Source: Bacteroides sp.
Lineage (GTDB): Bacteria; Bacteroidota; Bacteroidia; Bacteroidales; Bacteroidaceae
Direction: 5' to 3'
NCBI GenBank assembly: GCA_021204375.1
Contig: JAJPZL010000069.1
Coordinates: 1 to 9,899, forward strand
Length of the DNA stretch: 9,899 nucleotides
Both the position numbers and the translations under genes were made by a program. Of the stretch, positions 7,247-9,899 are shown in pieces (within the stretch, counting starts at the first letter, position 1; each line of letters opens with the position of its first letter). A model generated the notes under the pieces. That model had not been told where the DNA came from. It saw nothing but the letters and a program-made list of their open reading frames with translations, and searched no databases.

Positions 7247-7900
7247 ATGATCCGGTTACGGGAGATCACCAAAAGCTTTGGCACGTTGCAGGTACTAAAA
7301 GGCATTGATCTGGATATAGCCCAGGGAGAAATTGTCAGTATAGTAGGGCCCAGTGGTGCCGGAAAGACCACTCTTTTGCAGATTATGGGAACGCTGGATC
7401 GTCCCGACGCCGGAACGGTAGAGATTGAGGGTACGGTGATCAGTACTATGAAGGAGAAGGAGCTCTCTGCCTTCCGTAACCGGAAGATCGGGTTTGTGTT
7501 CCAGTTCCACCAGCTTTTACCGGAATTCACCGCCCTTGAAAATGTGATGATCCCCGCTTTTATTGCCGGTGCTTCTTCCAAAGAGGCTACGACACGGGCT
7601 ACCGAATTACTTCAATTTATGGGACTTTCGGACCGGGCTACCCATAAGCCGAATGAACTCTCCGGAGGGGAGAAACAGCGGGTGGCCGTAGCACGGGCAT
7701 TGGTGAATCATCCTTCCGTCATTCTGGCCGATGAGCCTTCGGGTAGCCTGGATACCCACAATAAAGAGGAGCTTCACCAGCTTTTTTTCCAACTCCGGGC
7801 AGAGTTCGGGCAGACTTTTGTGATCGTTACCCACGATGAAGGGTTGGCTACTATTACGGATCGTACTATTTATATGGTGGATGGATGGGTGAGGAAGTAA
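7247..7900 (+). CDS. lolD: ABC transporter ATP-binding protein, LolD-like
   Basis: This cytoplasmic ATPase subunit is likely to energise release of outer-membrane lipoproteins from the inner membrane (LolCDE). All ATPase motifs are present: Walker [10 protein letters not shown] (34-42), Q-loop Gln86 in [16 protein letters not shown], signature LSGGEKQR (138-145), Walker B VILADEP (158-164), D-loop GSLDT (166-170) and switch His196 in THD. The segment [19 protein letters not shown] closely resembles LolD (YQFHHLLPDFTALENV in E. coli), which separates it from MacB- or FtsE-like relatives, though these remain possible. At 217 residues it has no membrane segments. No LolC or LolE permease gene lies within the window. 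It is the last gene of the antiporter-tcdA run and faces the pseudogene at 8042-9249. No lesions. Confidence 0.88.
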   Translation: MIRLREITKSFGTLQVLKGIDLDIAQGEIVSIVGPSGAGKTTLLQIMGTLDRPDAGTVEIEGTVISTMKEKELSAFRNRKIGFVFQFHQLLPEFTALENVMIPAFIAGASSKEATTRATELLQFMGLSDRATHKPNELSGGEKQRVAVARALVNHPSVILADEPSGSLDTHNKEELHQLFFQLRAEFGQTFVIVTHDEGLATITDRTIYMVDGWVRK

Positions 7901-8041
7901 AAAGGTATCGTGCCTGCAGCACTCCCGGACCTGCTAACCTGATACCCGGCACTTCCGTACAGGGCTGGGATCAGTAGGGCCTTCACCCCATCCCCACCGG
8001 CAACACAAGAGGCTTTGCGTTGTAAAATGTTTTATAGCGAT
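7901..8041. other. Convergent intergenic region with possible hairpins
   Basis: The region lies between the ends of the lolD-like gene (+) and the acyloxyacyl hydrolase remnant (-). It contains GGTATC (7904-7909) matched by GATACC (7941-7946), enclosing GTGC/GCAC at 7910-7913 and 7919-7922. No open frame or RNA gene is evident. Confidence 0.4.
8001..8022 (+). terminator. Weak hairpin, possible terminator of the lolD-like gene
   Basis: CAACACAA (8001-8008) pairs with TTGCGTTG (8015-8022) with one mismatch and a 6-base loop. The tail is TAAAATGTTTTATAG, not a clean T run, so it is a weak candidate on either strand. It is the best hairpin near the convergent gene ends. Confidence 0.28.
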
Positions 8042-9249
8042 CTATAAACTCTTCTGCCGCTTTTTGGTAGTAAACGTATATCCCAGGTTCCAGTAGAGAT
8101 ATTGTGCCCGGCACAGATCGGTGGCACGAATACCAAAGGTCCCGAAGAGATTATTCTGGAGATAGAGTTTGACTCCCAGGATCTGGTAAATGCGGCTCTC
8201 TTTTTTATGGCTGTGTATAAGATCATAGCCTATATTGGCAAAGACGGAATAGTGGGGTTGTACAATCTCTCCTTTCATGGATAATCCCCAGCTGAATCGT
8301 TCGTGGAGCCTGCCCAGCTTTACCCGGTCTAATGTTCTTCCACTCTCCGGATGCAATTCGCGCCAGGAGGTGATCCCTACACTTTCATCGTATGCAAATT
8401 CGGTACTGGGTCCCCATTTATACCGGTAGTTATTGGCAAACAGAAAGGCATAACTACTACCGAGCACTTTAAATTCCCGCTCGGTAAATTCGCTAGCCAG
8501 CCCGGTCCCCAGGGTATCTACTTCTGCATGGCGGGAAGAGATCAGAAAAGAGAGATCGTGCTGGTAATGTTGATTAAAAGCGGGGGGGGAACAAGGGTTG
8601 CATCAAACTTGGCAAGATACACCCCAAGGTTAAAAACTTAGGAGAGCTCTACAAAGACCGATGCCATATTAAGTCCGCTATTGAGCAGAGCTGTTGCCCC
8701 GTTAGAGAAGTGGGTCAGCGATAAGCCTGCGTTGAAATCGAACTTCTTAGCAAATTTCCATTGCAGGTAGGCACTGGCCGCTACATGTACATTGACGGTA
8801 GAACCTAATGCCAGGTTATAGGGGTTGTCGAACGGATCATAATGTTTCCAATTAAAAGAGCTACCCAGGTTCACTTCATAATTCAGTGAAAAGCGGTCGG
8901 TAAATTGCCGGAGTCTTCCTCCCTGGAACAGATAGATAGAGAAAGGTTGCCCCAGGTCGTCGTGGCGATAGAATTCAGCCATGTAGAATCCGACCCCTAC
9001 ATAGGGCAAGCCGTAGGCATAATCTTCCCATTTATCGCTTTTGGAGGCTAATTCATATTTAAGAGAGAACGATGTATAATGGGGAATGCTGTATTCTCCC
9101 TGTACCGATTCGTTGGTGAGAAATACAAAGCCATCTACCGTATTGAAAGATACAAAGTGTTGGGGCTTTACCTGGGTAGAGTCGTTGGCAGAAAGTGCAG
9201 AAGATATGCATAACAGGATAAAACCTGCAAGGATTCCTATTTTTTTATC
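8042..9249 (-). pseudogene. PagL-like acyloxyacyl hydrolase (lipid A 3-O-deacylase-related), three lesions
   Basis: The first part (9249-8641) encodes a signal peptide (KKIGILAGFILLCISSALSA) and the first half of an outer-membrane beta-barrel. It contains DNPYNLALGSTVNVHVA and the catalytic block LTHFSNGA, with His at 8712-8710 and Ser at 8706-8704, as in PagL-type lipid A deacylases. The second part (about 8580-8042) continues with FNQHYQHDLSFLISSRHAE, YDESVG and a closing YLYWNLGYTF, the barrel's C-terminal half. Three lesions separate this from a working gene. (1) The signal peptide is preceded by GAT, not ATG: a G seems lost between 9247 and 9246, where ATG AAA AAA ATA would be restored. 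No in-frame ATG lies upstream of the signal peptide. (2) TAA at 8640-8638 follows VFVELS, where relatives have Tyr. (3) A C8 run (8589-8582) shifts the frame; one extra C joins DATLVPP to AFNQHYQ. The repaired product would be about 400 residues. It lies downstream of the FKBP gene on the same strand. Confidence 0.8.
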
Positions 9250-9283
9250 TGTATGATTTTCGATGAAACAGGCTGAAATGATG

Positions 9284-9334
9284 CCGCCGGCTTCATAGCC
9301 GCTACTGTACCATGTGGGGCTGTGAAGCCGGCGG
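9284..9334. repeat. 17-bp inverted repeat (large hairpin)
   Basis: CCGCCGGCTTCATAGCC (9284-9300) pairs with GGCTGTGAAGCCGGCGG (9318-9334) with a single T-G position and a 17-base loop. It sits between the FKBP gene and the acyloxyacyl hydrolase remnant. Neither side has a T run directly after the stem, so it is not a standard intrinsic terminator. It could limit read-through from the FKBP gene, stabilise its mRNA 3' end, or be a REP-like element. Confidence 0.65.
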
Positions 9335-9415
9335 GAACACAAGACACTTTTAGGTTATGCAACAGCCACTGTAAACGGGCGGTAGTTAATAAGTTTATTT
9401 ATTCGGCTGTGGAGG

Positions 9416-9899
9416 TCAGAAATCTTCCAGTATGATATCGAAGATCATTACACTTCCTCCGGGAATACTTCCATATCCACTGTTGCCATATCCTAATTCG
9501 GCAGGAATATATATTTTCCAGTAATCTCCCCGTTTCATATATTGAAGTGCGGTAGAAAATGTAGATACAAAACTTCCGACAGTACCTTTTTTATAAGAAT
9601 CAAATACAAAATCCAGATTAAATTCTTCATTAGTAAAAGTCTGATCAAAAACATAGCCGTTGATAAGCTTTCCTCTATAATGAAAATTTACCGTATCGGT
9701 TGATAAAGGAGATTCCTCTCTATCCATCTCTTCCTTGAAGTCTACTACTTCTATCTCTTCGTAATAGAAAAAGCTTCCGGTATTATAAAGAGACTCCATT
9801 CGTACCAGTTTGCTTCCCGGCTCTTCCGCAGCTATACTCAATAAATCCCAATAGGCTAAATTTCTCTCTTTCCAGTTAGCATACTCATCTACCTTATCA
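9416..9899 (-). CDS. FKBP-type peptidyl-prolyl cis-trans isomerase, 5' end outside the window
   Basis: The frame is open from the window edge to the TGA at 9418-9416 (161 codons visible). The upstream part reads KVDEYANWKERNLAYWDLL, the charged lead-in seen in Bacteroidales secreted or lipoprotein FKBPs. The FKBP domain fills the C-terminal 95 residues: VNFHYRGKLINGYVFDQTF, then TALQYMKRGDYWKIYIPAEL, GYGNSGYGSIPGGSVM and IFDIILEDF, the usual family end. The expected activity is prolyl isomerisation and folding help in the periplasm or at the envelope; the signal sequence must lie beyond 9899. A TTG at 9841 is not the start, because homology continues upstream of it. No lesion in the visible part. 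It runs in the same direction as the acyloxyacyl hydrolase remnant, about 165 bases away. Confidence 0.92.
   Translation of the reverse strand, partial: DKVDEYANWKERNLAYWDLLSIAAEEPGSKLVRMESLYNTGSFFYYEEIEVVDFKEEMDREESPLSTDTVNFHYRGKLINGYVFDQTFTNEEFNLDFVFDSYKKGTVGSFVSTFSTALQYMKRGDYWKIYIPAELGYGNSGYGSIPGGSVMIFDIILEDF

Noticed and set aside
9250..9342. Upstream extension of the acyloxyacyl hydrolase frame to a TTG at 9342.
   Set aside because: The extension crosses the 17-bp hairpin, has no homology, and would bury the signal peptide 31 residues inside the protein; a lost ATG at 9247 is the simpler reading.
9373..9384. The 12-mer AAACGGGCGGTA also occurs inside the repeat array at 644-655, suggesting a dispersed copy.
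   Set aside because: A single shared 12-mer is expected by chance in about 10 kb, and the surrounding bases do not match the repeat unit.

Overview
The window looks like a chromosomal segment from a member of the Bacteroidales (Bacteroidota), probably near Tannerellaceae or Dysgonomonadaceae; the family-level placement is inference. The signs are a LolD-type ATPase next to tcdA, a lamin-tail-domain lipoprotein, a secreted FKBP-type isomerase with the 'NWKERN' lead-in typical of Bacteroidales, A-rich leaders without strong Shine-Dalgarno sequences, and TAnnTTTG-like -7 promoter elements. There are no rRNA or tRNA genes, CRISPR arrays, transposases or phage genes.

Layout. 1-418 (+): decayed flavin reductase. 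419-882: no gene, but a degenerate 22-bp tandem array at 518-683 that contains a 16-bp inverted repeat. 883-2112 (-): GH109-like Gfo/Idh/MocA oxidoreductase cut by an in-frame TAG. 2145-2182: strong terminator of the next gene. 2196-3203 (-): intact asd. 3313-4284 (+): lamin-tail lipoprotein broken by a frameshift near each end. 4374-7900 (+): an intact, tightly spaced run of cation:proton antiporter, tcdA and lolD-like ATPase behind one plausible promoter. 8042-9249 (-): PagL-like acyloxyacyl hydrolase that has lost its start codon and carries a nonsense codon and a homopolymer frameshift. 9284-9334: large hairpin. 9416-9899 (-): 3' part of an FKBP-type peptidyl-prolyl isomerase that runs off the window.

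The main story is the contrast between intact core genes (asd, antiporter, tcdA, lolD-like and the visible FKBP part; about 5 kb without a lesion) and four neighbouring accessory or envelope genes that together carry seven inactivating lesions. This looks like ongoing gene loss, perhaps with contingency (homopolymer) switching in one lipoprotein. I see no convincing new multi-gene system here. The best leads are the pattern of decay, the T8 tract in the lipoprotein signal peptide, and the 22-bp repeat array.
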